From the NCBI RefSeq assembly GCF_002224485.1, contig NZ_CP022463.1, forward strand, positions 2,789,858-2,853,857: DNA of 64,000 nt. The letters are read 5' to 3'. The translations under genes and the position numbers were made by a program. The DNA is from Sinomonas sp. R1AF57 (lineage in GTDB: Bacteria; Actinomycetota; Actinomycetes; Actinomycetales; Micrococcaceae). Numbering within the stretch: the stretch's first letter is position 1; the number at the start of each line of letters is the position of its first letter. A model generated the notes under the pieces. It was not told where the DNA came from and ran no database searches. It saw only the letters and a list, made by a program, of their open reading frames with translations. Of this stretch, positions 27,701 through 36,052 are shown one piece after another.

Positions 27701-28813
27701 TCAGGGCGTGACGCCGCCGTAGGAGTGCAGGCCTGAGAAGTACACGTTCACGATCGTGAAATTGAAGATCACGCACAGGTACCCCACGATCGAGAGCCAC
27801 GCGGCGCGGGCGCCGGTCCAGCCTCGGGTCGCGCGGGCGTGCAGGTAGGCGGCGTAGACCACCCAGATCACGAAGCTCCACACTTCCTTGGTGTCCCAGC
27901 CCCAGAAGCGGCCCCAGGCCTTCTCGGCCCAGATGGCACCGAACATGACGGTCAGGGTCCAGCCGACGAACGCGATCGTGTTGATGCGGTAGGCAAGCGT
28001 CTCTAGCGTGAGCGCGCTCGGGACGAGGCGCATGAACCCTCCGCGGTCGGGCTCCCCTGCGACGATCTTCGCCTCACGCCGGCCCTGGATCAGCTGCAGG
28101 ACACCCATCGAGAAGGTCAGCGTGAAGAGCGCGGACGAGAGGACCGCGATCGAGACGTGGATGACGAGCCAGTAGCTCTGCAGTGCCGGGACGAGGTGCC
28201 CCACGGGAACGAAGAAGGCCACCGAGGCGGCGACCATCATGACCACCGCGAGACCGAGCACGAACGTGCCGAGGAACCGCAGGTCGCGGCGGATGAGCAC
28301 GGCGAGGAAGACCGCGACGACGATGAACGCGCCGGTCGTGCAGAACTCGTACATGTTGCCCCACGGGACACGCCCTGCAGCAACGCCACGGGTCAGGACT
28401 CCGGCCGCGTGGATCGCGAGGCCGAGGGCGCTCAGCGCGACGCCCACGCGGGCGGCCTTCCGCCGGTCGCGGTACTTCAGGTCGGACTCGGCGACCTCGG
28501 CGGTCGCTCCGGTCCGGGCGCCCTGCCCGCCACTCGCGGCCGGTGCGGACGACGCCGCACTGTCACCGGCGGCGTCGACCGCTCCGGCGGACCCTGCGGC
28601 CCCGACGGCCGCAAGCGAGCGCTGCTTGCCAGCCTGGGCCGAGGCCGCAGAATCCTTGGCGTCCGCGAGCAGGGCGGCGTCGCGCTGGGCGACGCGTCCG
28701 CTCGTGGCCATGTCCCACGCGAAGGCGAGGAACGCAACCGTGTACGTTCCCGCCGCGAGCAGCATGAACAGCTCGCTGTACGCACCCAATGACTGGTTGA
28801 TCGTGGAGAGCAT
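27701..28813 (-). CDS. ccsB: Cytochrome c synthesis protein CcsB (CcsA/ResC family)
   Basis: A 370-residue polytopic membrane protein that, with ResB, attaches heme to apocytochrome c outside the membrane (system II). The tryptophan-rich heme-binding signature WGRFWGWDTKEVWSFVIWVVYAAYLH is near residues 290-315, with conserved His on external loops. Between the first helix and the rest lies a 60-residue Ala/Gly/Ser-rich insert (residues ~55-115) that is probably disordered. ATG 28813 overlaps the resB stop by one base (TGATG), so the two subunits are coupled. Confidence 0.92.
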   Translation of the reverse strand: MLSTINQSLGAYSELFMLLAAGTYTVAFLAFAWDMATSGRVAQRDAALLADAKDSAASAQAGKQRSLAAVGAAGSAGAVDAAGDSAASSAPAASGGQGARTGATAEVAESDLKYRDRRKAARVGVALSALGLAIHAAGVLTRGVAAGRVPWGNMYEFCTTGAFIVVAVFLAVLIRRDLRFLGTFVLGLAVVMMVAASVAFFVPVGHLVPALQSYWLVIHVSIAVLSSALFTLTFSMGVLQLIQGRREAKIVAGEPDRGGFMRLVPSALTLETLAYRINTIAFVGWTLTVMFGAIWAEKAWGRFWGWDTKEVWSFVIWVVYAAYLHARATRGWTGARAAWLSIVGYLCVIFNFTIVNVYFSGLHSYGGVTP

Positions 28814-30591
28814 CAGACGTCCTTCGCAGTGCTGGTCGAGTCGGGGCTGGTCGAGTCGGGGCTGGTCGAGTGGGAGCCGGTCGAATCCGGGCTGGTCGAT
28901 CCGGGGGTGGAGGCACCGGCGTTCCTGTCTGGCGGCGCCTCGGCGGAGACGCCCCACGCTTCGGCGAGCGCGGCCTTCACGGCGGCACCCTCCGCCGCGA
29001 GGCCGCCACGGTCCTCCCCACGGGTGAGGAGACCGTACTCCACCATGGTGCGCCCATCCTCGTGCTGGCCCGCACGCACCCAGAGGCGGCGGCGTGAGAG
29101 GAACAGGGAGCCGATGAGCCCGGCAAGGGAGAACAGCGCGAAGCCGAGCGCCCACTCCTGCCCGGGATTGTGGTGGATGTCGAGCGCCACGTAGCGCTTG
29201 AGGCCGTCGAAGCTGATGGAGCCCTGACCGTCCGGAAGCGTGTACGTCTGGCCGGCGCCGAGCACGATGCCGCCCGCCGGCTTGTCACGGCCGTTGACCT
29301 GGGTGAGCTTGGCGACGTCGAGGGCGTAGACGTTCTGCGGCTTGCCCTTGTCCAGGCCGAGGTCCCCCACGTAGGAGTTGAGGTTGAGCTGGACGTTGAG
29401 CGGATCCGGGTCTGCACTGAACGCCACGCCGTTCTCGCCCATCTGGGACGTGGGCAGGAAGAAGCCGACGAATCCGAGCTGGGTCGGCTTCGCGTCCGGC
29501 GCCTTGACCACGATGGTCGAGGTGTAGACCGCGTCGGTGGGGATCGAGGGCACTGGGCCCTGGAAGGCGATCTGCCCGTCGCCGCCGCGGACCGTGACGA
29601 CCGGAGCGTAGCCGTTCCCGACGAGGTACACGTTGGTCCCGCCGATCGAGACGGGATCGTTGACCTTGAGGACGCGTTCCTCCGAGGGCGCGTCAGGCGA
29701 GTCCTTCGTGGTGACCCTCGCCGTGAAGTCGAGCGGCTGGCCGAACTGCTTGACCGACTCGCGGTCGTAGCGGACCTCGAACTTGTCCAGCTGGAAGGAG
29801 TACGGCTGGAGCCAGCCCGACTGGAAGTTCGTGCCGGGGTTGAAGGTGTCGTAGCCGACGAGGGTGTTGACGAACGTCTCCCCCTCGACGAGGGTGCGCT
29901 GGCCGCTGTAGCCGAACAGGCCGCCGAGTGCCACCGAGACCAGCACCCCGACCAGGCCCGAGTGGAAGCAGAGGTTTCCGAGTTCCTTCAGGTACCCCTT
30001 CTCGGCCCCCACGGAGTAGAGCGCACGGTTCGGCAGGGCGCCGTCGGGCGTGCGGAGGTCCACGCGGTAGCCGCGCTTCTTCAGGAGCGCCGCGGCCTGC
30101 CCGGCGGCGTCGGCGGCGGTGAGGCCGCGGTCGGCGGGAACGACGAGCGTCCCGTACACAGGAAGTCGGGACAGCCGTGCGGGAGTGCGCGGGGGCTTGG
30201 AGCGCCACGCCTTCCAGTGGGCGATCGCCCGCGGGACAACGCACCCGATGAGGGAGATGAACAGCAGCAGGTAGACGGCCGAGAACCAGACCGACGAGTA
30301 GACGTCGAACATCTGCAGCGCGTCGAGGATCGGCCCGTAGTCCGCGTGGTCCTTGAGGTACTGGGTGACGACGGCGGGGTTGGCCGGCCGCTGGGGGAAC
30401 AGGGAGCCCGGAACGGCGGCGACCGCGAGGAGGAGCAGCAGGAAGAGCGCGGTCTTCATGCTCGTCAGCTGCGTCCAGGCCCAGCGGAGCATCCCGACGA
30501 CGCCGAGGGCCGGCAGCGCGACGTCGTCGCGCCGCGCCTGCTTCCCGCGGCCCTTCGCGCCCTTGGGGGTGTTGGTCTTTGTCTCGGTCAT
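28813..30591 (-). CDS. resB: Cytochrome c biogenesis protein ResB
   Basis: A 592-residue system II protein. Three helices near the N-terminus (MKTALFLLLLLAVAAVPGSLF, VYLLLFISLIGCVVPRAI and the LCFHSGLVGVLVSVALGG segment with a conserved His) precede a large external domain and a last helix (LGFALFSLAGLIGSLFLSRRRLW). ResB passes heme and reduced apocytochrome to CcsB. The tail ends in five 5-residue repeats of the type SPDST encoded by 15-bp tandem units. ATG 30591 overlaps the ccdA stop. Confidence 0.92.
   Translation of the reverse strand: MTETKTNTPKGAKGRGKQARRDDVALPALGVVGMLRWAWTQLTSMKTALFLLLLLAVAAVPGSLFPQRPANPAVVTQYLKDHADYGPILDALQMFDVYSSVWFSAVYLLLFISLIGCVVPRAIAHWKAWRSKPPRTPARLSRLPVYGTLVVPADRGLTAADAAGQAAALLKKRGYRVDLRTPDGALPNRALYSVGAEKGYLKELGNLCFHSGLVGVLVSVALGGLFGYSGQRTLVEGETFVNTLVGYDTFNPGTNFQSGWLQPYSFQLDKFEVRYDRESVKQFGQPLDFTARVTTKDSPDAPSEERVLKVNDPVSIGGTNVYLVGNGYAPVVTVRGGDGQIAFQGPVPSIPTDAVYTSTIVVKAPDAKPTQLGFVGFFLPTSQMGENGVAFSADPDPLNVQLNLNSYVGDLGLDKGKPQNVYALDVAKLTQVNGRDKPAGGIVLGAGQTYTLPDGQGSISFDGLKRYVALDIHHNPGQEWALGFALFSLAGLIGSLFLSRRRLWVRAGQHEDGRTMVEYGLLTRGEDRGGLAAEGAAVKAALAEAWGVSAEAPPDRNAGASTPGSTSPDSTGSHSTSPDSTSPDSTSTAKDV
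28832..28906. repeat. Five 15-bp tandem repeats inside the 3' end of resB
   Basis: Units start at 28832, 28847, 28862, 28877 and 28892 with the consensus CTGGTCGAGTCGGGG on the plus strand. The first two are identical and the others have drifted. They add a Ser/Thr/Pro/Asp tail to ResB and keep the frame because the unit length is a multiple of three. Confidence 0.85.
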
Positions 30592-31340
30592 CAGACGGGC
30601 AGCTCCACGGTTCCGATCCAGATCTGCAGCTGGCTGATCCAGTGGCTCCACACGCCGGAGACCATGAGGACTCCGACGAGGATCAGCAGGCCGCCGCCGG
30701 TCGCCTGCAGCGCGCGACGGTGCTTCTTGAAGAAGGCCATGGCCCCGAGGCCTCGGCGGATGCCCAAGGCGATGAGCAGGAAGGGCACGCCCAGCCCGAG
30801 GCAGTAGACGAACGTCAGGAGCGCCCCCTTGTAAGCGCTCGCCCCGTCGGAGAATGCGAGCAGCTGCACGGCCGCGAGGGTCGGCCCGATGCACGGGACC
30901 CAGCCCAGGCCGAACGTGATGCCGAGCAGCGGCGCCCCCCAGAGCCCCGCCGGGGGCCGGGCGTGGACGCGGGCCTCGCGCTGGAAGATCCCGAGGCCGC
31001 CCATGAAGACGATGCCCATGATCACGACGACGATGCCCAGCACCCGCGTGAGCCAGCCCGAGGAGATCGCGAGCCACGATCCGAGCTGGCCGAAGACGGC
31101 GCCCGTGGCGACGAAGACCGCCGTGAAGCCGAGCACGAACAGGCCGATGCCCGCGACCATGCGCCCGCGGCGCTGCTTCGCGAGGTCGACGCCGGTCAGG
31201 CCGGTGACGTAGCCGAGGTATCCGGGCACGAGCGGGAGGACGCACGGGGAGAGGAACGAGACGAGCCCCGCGAGGAGCGCCACAGGGAGGGCGAGCAGGA
31301 GGGAGCCGTTGAGGACGGTGTCGCTGAAGACGCCGCCCAC
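30591..31340 (-). CDS. ccdA: Cytochrome c biogenesis protein CcdA (DsbD-type thiol transporter)
   Basis: A 249-residue membrane protein with six helices. The two redox Cys lie in SFLSPCVLPLVPGY (C33) and GWVPCIGPTLAAV (near residue 150), each followed by Pro, as in CcdA. It carries electrons from cytoplasmic thioredoxin to the extracytoplasmic ResA-like protein, encoded just upstream. GTG 31340 starts one base after the TAG of that gene and its own stop overlaps resB, so the whole block is a coupled operon. Confidence 0.93.
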   Translation of the reverse strand: MGGVFSDTVLNGSLLLALPVALLAGLVSFLSPCVLPLVPGYLGYVTGLTGVDLAKQRRGRMVAGIGLFVLGFTAVFVATGAVFGQLGSWLAISSGWLTRVLGIVVVIMGIVFMGGLGIFQREARVHARPPAGLWGAPLLGITFGLGWVPCIGPTLAAVQLLAFSDGASAYKGALLTFVYCLGLGVPFLLIALGIRRGLGAMAFFKKHRRALQATGGGLLILVGVLMVSGVWSHWISQLQIWIGTVELPV

Positions 31341-31341
31341 G

Positions 31342-32001
31342 CTACTCGCCCACCGCGGACGTCATGAGGGCCTTGAGCGTGCCCTTCTCGAGCTGCCCCA
31401 GCACGCGCGAGGCCACGCGGCCCTGCTTGTCGAGCACGAGGGTCGTGGGAACGGCGCCTGGGGGGACCATGCCGGAGAGCGCGAGGAGGACCTGGCCGTC
31501 CTTGTCGTTGAAGCTCGGATAGGTGATGCCGAAGTTCTGCTCGAATGCCTGCGCGGTGCCCTGCTCGTCGCGGAGGTTCACCCCGTAGAAGGCGACGCCC
31601 TGAGCGGCGAACTCGGTGTGGAGGTCCCTGAGCTCGGGGGCCTCGACGCGGCACGGCGCGCAGGCTGCGAACCAGAAGTTCAGGACCGTGACCTTCCCCG
31701 CGAAGTCGGCCGAGTTGACCTTGGTGCCGTCGTAAAGGGTCCCGGTGAACGCGACGGGCGGCTTGCGCGCCTCCTTCGCGTATTCGGTCACCGAGCCGTC
31801 GCCGGCTACGTAGTTCTTGTTGTCTCCTGCACGGGCCTGCGAGGCCAGCGGGTCGTCTGCGGCGCAGCCCGAGAGCACGGCTGCGAGCCCGAGCGCGGTC
31901 GCCGCTCCTGCTGCGGAGAGGATCCGCCGGCGCGAGAGGCCGTTCGAGGTTCCGGGGACGGGGGTCTGCTGGGTCATGCTCTTCGTTCTTCCGCGCATCA
32001 T
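31342..32001 (-). CDS. TlpA/ResA-like thioredoxin-fold lipoprotein
   Basis: A 219-residue protein with a twin-Arg-like signal (SRRRILSAAGAATALGL) and a lipobox LSGC whose C46 would be lipidated. The thioredoxin fold follows, with the active site C114-A-P-C117 in FWFAACAPCRVEAPEL and the cis-Pro in VPTTLVLD. It keeps the apocytochrome CxxCH cysteines reduced, fed by CcdA. ATG 32001 makes an ATGA overlap with the upstream phosphatase gene and was chosen; ATG 31977, eight codons later, is also plausible. Confidence 0.9.
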   Translation of the reverse strand: MMRGRTKSMTQQTPVPGTSNGLSRRRILSAAGAATALGLAAVLSGCAADDPLASQARAGDNKNYVAGDGSVTEYAKEARKPPVAFTGTLYDGTKVNSADFAGKVTVLNFWFAACAPCRVEAPELRDLHTEFAAQGVAFYGVNLRDEQGTAQAFEQNFGITYPSFNDKDGQVLLALSGMVPPGAVPTTLVLDKQGRVASRVLGQLEKGTLKALMTSAVGE

Positions 32002-32666
32002 GCGCCGGGGGTCGAGGCTGCTCCGGGGAGGAGCCGGGCGGCGGGTTCGGAGTAGCGGACGCGGATGACGGCGCCGGTGTCCGCGTCGATGTCGAGGGAA
32101 GTGACCGAGGTCAGGGTGCACTCGCGGCGGCGGGGATCGTGGGCGAGCCTGCGGCCCTCGGCCTTCAGCCGGGCCGCCCAGATGGGCAGCTGGTGCGCGA
32201 CGAGGATCGCCTCGGCGCCGTCTCCCCCGCGTTCGACGGCGACGCGCGCCGCGTCCGCGACGGCCTCGAGCACGCGGGACGCCTGCTCCTCGTAGGGTTC
32301 GCCCCAGGAGGGCCGGAGCGGGTTGACGAGGTAGCGCCAGTGCCGCGGCCGCAGGAGCTCGCCCTTGGTGACCCGCAGGCCCTCGAAGTGGTTCTCGGCC
32401 TCGATGATGCGCGGCTCCGTCTCCACCTCGAGTCCGAGCGCGGCCGCGGTGGGCGCCGCCGTCTCCTGGGCACGGGTCAGGGGCGACGCCGCGAGCAGGA
32501 CGAACCGCGCGCCGTCGTGCGCCTGCTGCGCGAAGTGCTCGGCGAGGCACTCGGCCATCTCCCGGCCGAGCGCGGACAGGTGGAAGTCCGGCAGTCGGCC
32601 GTAGAGCACCCGGGCGGGGTTGTGAACCTCGCCGTGGCGCAGAAGATGGACGGTGGAGGTGGGCAT
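31998..32666 (-). CDS. Histidine phosphatase family protein (phosphoglycerate mutase-like)
   Basis: A 222-residue cytoplasmic protein. The catalytic HLLRHGEV motif with the phospho-accepting His is at residues ~7-14, the second motif ASPLTRAQETA near 62-72 and the late His in LVAHQLPIW. The genes for these phosphatases stand at the head of the system II cytochrome c cluster in many actinobacteria, although no role in heme attachment is known. ATG 32666 begins the conserved fold directly. Confidence 0.88.
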   Translation of the reverse strand: MPTSTVHLLRHGEVHNPARVLYGRLPDFHLSALGREMAECLAEHFAQQAHDGARFVLLAASPLTRAQETAAPTAAALGLEVETEPRIIEAENHFEGLRVTKGELLRPRHWRYLVNPLRPSWGEPYEEQASRVLEAVADAARVAVERGGDGAEAILVAHQLPIWAARLKAEGRRLAHDPRRRECTLTSVTSLDIDADTGAVIRVRYSEPAARLLPGAASTPGA

Positions 32667-32834
32667 GACATCCAGTTTCTCAAAGGTTGCGGGCGGCAGC
32701 GAAATCGCCGGCTCGGCCCGCGCAGCCAGTTCTACGGAAGGTAGAACTATCACGCGTACCCGAGAGTTCCCTGCATGAACCGCATCACACCCCTTGTGCT
32801 TATATGCAAATGCATGCTTTGATGGATACATCGT

Positions 32835-32854
32835 TTAGTTGACGCTTCAATCAA
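32835..32854. promoter_or_regulatory. MarR-type palindrome upstream of the YceI gene
   Basis: TTAGTTGA-CGCT-TCAATCAA is an imperfect inverted repeat (6 of 8 positions pair) 20 bases before the YceI start. TTGA/TCAA half-sites with a short spacer are typical of MarR-family operators. The surrounding 90 bases are unusually A/T-rich for this genome. No MarR gene is in the window. Confidence 0.45.
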
Positions 32855-32873
32855 CCTCAAGGAGATGAGCCCC

Positions 32874-33422
32874 GTGACGCTGCCCCACGGCCTGACCACC
32901 GGAACCTGGAACCTCGACGCCTCGCACAGCGAGATCGGCTTCACCGTCCGCCACGCGGGCATCAGCAAGGTCCGCGGCCGCTTCGCGGACGCGACGGCGA
33001 CCGTCGAGGTCGGGCACTCGCTCGCCGAGACCAAGGCCACCGCCTCCATCAAGACCGCCTCGTTCGACTCCGGCGACGCCAACCGCGACGCCCATGTCAA
33101 GGGCCCCGACTTCTTCGACGTCGAGCAGTTCCCCGAGATCACCTTCACCGCGACCTCGATCGAGGCGAACGGCGACGAGTTCGACGTGACCGGCGACCTC
33201 ACGATCAAGGGCACCACCAAGCAGGTCACCATCGAGACCGAGTTCAACGGCGTGGCCGTCGACCCGTTCGGCAACACCCGCGCCGGCGTCTCCGGCGAGA
33301 CGACCATCTCCCGCAAGGAGTTCGGCCTGACCTGGAACGCTGTGCTCGAGACCGGCGGTGTCCTGGTCTCCGACAAGGTCGTCATCTCCCTCGACCTCGC
33401 GTTCGTCGCCGCCCAGGCGTGA
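32874..33422 (+). CDS. YceI family protein (cytoplasmic)
   Basis: A 182-residue YceI domain without signal peptide: TGTWNLDASHSEIGFTVRHAG at the start, SFDSGDANRDAHVKGPDFFD in the middle, and GETTISRKEFGLTWN near the end. The barrel binds isoprenoid-like lipids; soluble actinobacterial members are often induced by stress. AAGGAG at 32859-32864 lies 9 bases before GTG 32874 but touches ATG 32865, so the GTG is the better start. A MarR-like palindrome covers its promoter region and a classic terminator follows. Confidence 0.88.
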   Translation: MTLPHGLTTGTWNLDASHSEIGFTVRHAGISKVRGRFADATATVEVGHSLAETKATASIKTASFDSGDANRDAHVKGPDFFDVEQFPEITFTATSIEANGDEFDVTGDLTIKGTTKQVTIETEFNGVAVDPFGNTRAGVSGETTISRKEFGLTWNAVLETGGVLVSDKVVISLDLAFVAAQA

Positions 33423-33456
33423 CCCCTTCCGTCCCGGCCTCCGGGCCGAGACGGCC

Positions 33457-33488
33457 GGCCCCGCTCCCGTTGAGGGAGCGGGGCCTTT
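33457..33488 (+). terminator. Intrinsic terminator after the YceI gene
   Basis: A perfect 12-bp stem (GGCCCCGCTCCC at 33457-33468 with 33474-33485) closes a 5-base loop and is followed by TTT. This is the best classical terminator in the window. Confidence 0.85.
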
Positions 33489-33543
33489 CCATGTGGGCGA
33501 CGGCCTCTAGTACGCATGCCCACGCGGGGATACAGTGACCGCC

Positions 33544-34296
33544 ATGAGCACCCCGTATGAGCAGCCGGCCTCGGACAGCCCAGAGGGCCAGAACCCGCAG
33601 GGCCCGAACCCCTACGGCCAGAACCCGCAGGGCCCGAACCCCTACGGCCAGAACCCGCAGGGCCCGAACCCCTACGGCCAGAACCCTCCTCCGCCGCCGC
33701 CACCCGGGACCGGTCCGTACGGGGGCGCTCCGGGGTACCAGCAGCCGGGGTACCAACAGCCGGGGTACGCGCCGCCGCCCGGGGGCCAGCAGCAACCGGG
33801 GGGCCAGCAGCCGGGAGGGTTCCGCTTCGAAATGCCAACAGACGCCCCGCGCAGCGTGCAGGACGTCATGCCTGTCGGGGGCTTCTCGGGCATCTTCACG
33901 ACCAACGGGCTGCCGACAGAACTCAAGGTGTCCTACTGGATCTGGCTCATCGGCGGAGCGCTCGGCGTGGTCTTCGGCCTCTTCGGCATCCTCGCAGGGC
34001 TCGCGGCCCTCGCGCTGGCGGGCGCATTCGGTGCCCTCCTGCTCGTCCTGGTGCTCATCGGGCTCGTGCTCGCCGCGGCGCAGGTCATCCTCGCGATGAA
34101 GATGAAGGAGGGCCGGCAGTGGGCCCGCCTTGCCCTGTCCGGCGTCGCGGCCCTGAACCTGATCCTTGCGATCATGGCTTCCGGCGGCAACGGTGGGCCC
34201 AACTGGTTCGGGGCGCTCGTCTCGGTCACCGCCGCGGTCCTCATGTGGGTGCCCACTTCGCGCGCCTGGTTCGACGGCGTGGCGAGGCACGCCTGA
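33544..34296 (+). CDS. Membrane protein with Pro/Asn/Gln-rich N-terminal repeats (1 of 3)
   Basis: A 250-residue protein. The first 105 residues are disordered, with three copies of the decapeptide GPNPYGQNPQ, then PGYQQPGYQQPGY and Gly/Gln runs. A membrane domain with four helices follows (residues ~125-160, 160-185, 195-215, 220-240). No catalytic motif is seen. Three such genes stand in tandem (33544, 34390, 35258) with similar layout, pointing to duplication. The family resembles uncharacterised actinobacterial envelope proteins with Pro/Gln/Tyr tails. ATG 33544 is preferred over GTG 33535. Confidence 0.75.
   Translation: MSTPYEQPASDSPEGQNPQGPNPYGQNPQGPNPYGQNPQGPNPYGQNPPPPPPPGTGPYGGAPGYQQPGYQQPGYAPPPGGQQQPGGQQPGGFRFEMPTDAPRSVQDVMPVGGFSGIFTTNGLPTELKVSYWIWLIGGALGVVFGLFGILAGLAALALAGAFGALLLVLVLIGLVLAAAQVILAMKMKEGRQWARLALSGVAALNLILAIMASGGNGGPNWFGALVSVTAAVLMWVPTSRAWFDGVARHA
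33586..33684. repeat. 30-bp tandem repeats encoding GPNPYGQNPQ
   Basis: Identical 30-bp units begin at 33601, 33631 and 33661 (the last loses identity near its end), with a partial unit before them. The identity at silent positions shows recent expansion inside the coding sequence. Confidence 0.9.
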
Positions 34297-34389
34297 GTCG
34301 CGGACGCGCCAGCGGCCAGAAGGTAGGCTGTGGTCAACGCGGCGGGGGCGCGCATCCGCTCCCGTCGGTCCTTCGATGATTGGACCCTC

Positions 34390-35253
34390 ATGAGCACGCC
34401 CTCCGTCCCGCCCGGAAGCGAGCAGCCGGAGCGCCGGGAGACTGGCGACTCCGGTGGACAGCCCGCGGGCAATCCACCCGAGCAGGGCCCGGGCACAGCC
34501 GGCCGCCCCGCACCCCGCTACGGTCAATACGCTCCCGGGCACGAGGGCCAGCAGCCGCCGCAGTACGGCCAACCGCAGTTCGGACAGCAGCCGCCGCAGT
34601 ACGGGCAGCCGCAGTACGGCCAACCGCAGTATGGGCAGCCCCCGTACGGCCAACCGCAGTACGGGCAGCAGCCACCCCAATACGGCCAAGGCCAGTACAG
34701 TCAGCCCGCGTATCCTCCGCCCTACGGCACCATGGCAGCTTTCGGCGCCCCGTCCCCAGAGCAGCAGCGGTCTGCCGTCCGGTCGGCGTCCGTGCTCATG
34801 TTCGCAACGGCGGCGGCGGAGCTCGTGATCGCCGTGATCGCCACCATCGTGGCTCTGGCGATCCCGGCCGACGCGCTTCGGGAGCTGTACGACCAGGCGA
34901 GCGGGTCGTCGTCGGGCATGTCCTTCGCGCAGTTCCGCCAGTTCATCAGCGGATTCGTCTGGTTCGCCCTCGCGTGCGTGGTCGTCAACGCCGCCGTGCT
35001 GGTCGTCTGCGGGATCTTCCTCCCGAAGGGGAGACGCTGGGCGCGCACCACCGGCACCATCTTCCTGTGCCTCACCATCGGCAGCGTCTTCTCGGGAGGC
35101 CTGTTCGCCCTCGTGACGATCGCGCTCGCGGTCGCGGCAATCGTGGCCCTGTTCCGGTCGCCGGTGACGGCGTTCCTCGCCGCGCAGAACCAGTTCGCCA
35201 ACCCGTACTCGGGGCCCAAGGGCCCCTCCCTCGGAAACCCCTACGGACAGTGA
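34390..35253 (+). CDS. Membrane protein with PQYGQ-repeat N-terminal region (2 of 3)
   Basis: A 287-residue protein. Residues ~40-120 are a low-complexity stretch built from repeats such as QYGQPQYGQPQYG and QQPPQYGQ, reminiscent of prion-like or phase-separating tails. A membrane domain follows, with helices near residues 135-160, 195-220, 228-250 and 250-270. The function is unknown. It lies 93 bases after the first family member and 4 bases before the third. ATG 34390 was chosen because the frame before it is not conserved in composition. Confidence 0.75.
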   Translation: MSTPSVPPGSEQPERRETGDSGGQPAGNPPEQGPGTAGRPAPRYGQYAPGHEGQQPPQYGQPQFGQQPPQYGQPQYGQPQYGQPPYGQPQYGQQPPQYGQGQYSQPAYPPPYGTMAAFGAPSPEQQRSAVRSASVLMFATAAAELVIAVIATIVALAIPADALRELYDQASGSSSGMSFAQFRQFISGFVWFALACVVVNAAVLVVCGIFLPKGRRWARTTGTIFLCLTIGSVFSGGLFALVTIALAVAAIVALFRSPVTAFLAAQNQFANPYSGPKGPSLGNPYGQ

Positions 35254-35257
35254 CGCC

Positions 35258-35926
35258 ATGACCCAGCCCCACGGGAACCCGTACCCCTCCTCAGGCCAGC
35301 AGCCCCAGCCTCCGGCCTACCAGCCGATGCCCCCGCAGGGCTCGTACCAAGGACCGTGGCCGAGCCAGCTCCCGAGCGGTACCTTCCCGGGCATGCCCGT
35401 GGTCGGCCTGCAGCGGCCGGTCAGCCTGACCGTAGCGTTCTGGCTCATGGTGGCGTACGGGGTCCTGCCGCTCCTGAGCATCCCCTTCATCATCGAGTGG
35501 GCCGAGGCGTACATGCGGGACAGCATCGCGATGGCCGCTGCCCAGAGCGGCCGCAACGTCCCGCCGGGCTTCATGCAGCAGTTCACGTCGATGATGACGC
35601 CGATGGCGTGGGTCTCGGGGATCATCGGTGCGGGCATCGCCGTGCTGCTCGGTCTGGGGCTGCGCGCCGGAATGAACTGGGTGCGCATCCTGCTCACCGT
35701 GTGGGCCGGCCTCTCGCTGCTCAGCACCGTCGGCTCCTTCGCCCTCATGGCCGCCCTCGGCCTTCCCGCCCAGCTCATGTTCCCCCTCCCGGCGGGGGCC
35801 TACGCTGTCTCCTTCGCGACCGTTGCCCTCTTCCTCGCAGCGGTCGTCGTCTCGTGGCTGCCGTCCTCCAGCCGCTATGTCGCAGCCCGGCGCGCTGCCA
35901 AGCTCGGGGGCGGATACCTCCGCTGA
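35258..35926 (+). CDS. Membrane protein with short Pro/Gln-rich N-terminus (3 of 3)
   Basis: A 222-residue protein. About 45 Pro/Gln/Tyr-rich residues (QQPQPPAYQPMPPQGSYQGP) precede four helices (residues ~55-80, 110-135, 138-160, 170-195). It shares the overall plan of the two preceding genes but its tail is short and lacks perfect repeats. ATG 35258 follows the upstream stop by 4 bases, so the last two genes are probably translated from one transcript. No function can be given. Confidence 0.72.
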   Translation: MTQPHGNPYPSSGQQPQPPAYQPMPPQGSYQGPWPSQLPSGTFPGMPVVGLQRPVSLTVAFWLMVAYGVLPLLSIPFIIEWAEAYMRDSIAMAAAQSGRNVPPGFMQQFTSMMTPMAWVSGIIGAGIAVLLGLGLRAGMNWVRILLTVWAGLSLLSTVGSFALMAALGLPAQLMFPLPAGAYAVSFATVALFLAAVVVSWLPSSSRYVAARRAAKLGGGYLR

Positions 35927-35942
35927 CCTGCCGCCTCACCAG

Positions 35943-36006
35943 CGCACGACGCCGGCCCACGCCTCAGCCGGGGCCCGGCACCCCAGGCGCGTGCCGCCGT
36001 CGTGCG
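35943..36006. terminator. Long hairpin between convergent membrane-protein and rex genes
   Basis: CGCACGACG (35943-35951) pairs with CGTCGTGCG (35998-36006), with further G+C pairing inside (GCCGGC, CAGCCGGGGCCC). The outer arms are another inverted pair of the recurring CGCACGACGNCG word. It would end transcripts from both sides. Confidence 0.6.
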
Positions 36007-36052
36007 TTCTCTGGGCGGGCTCTTCGGGCTGCGCCCAGATCGTGCTCCGTGG

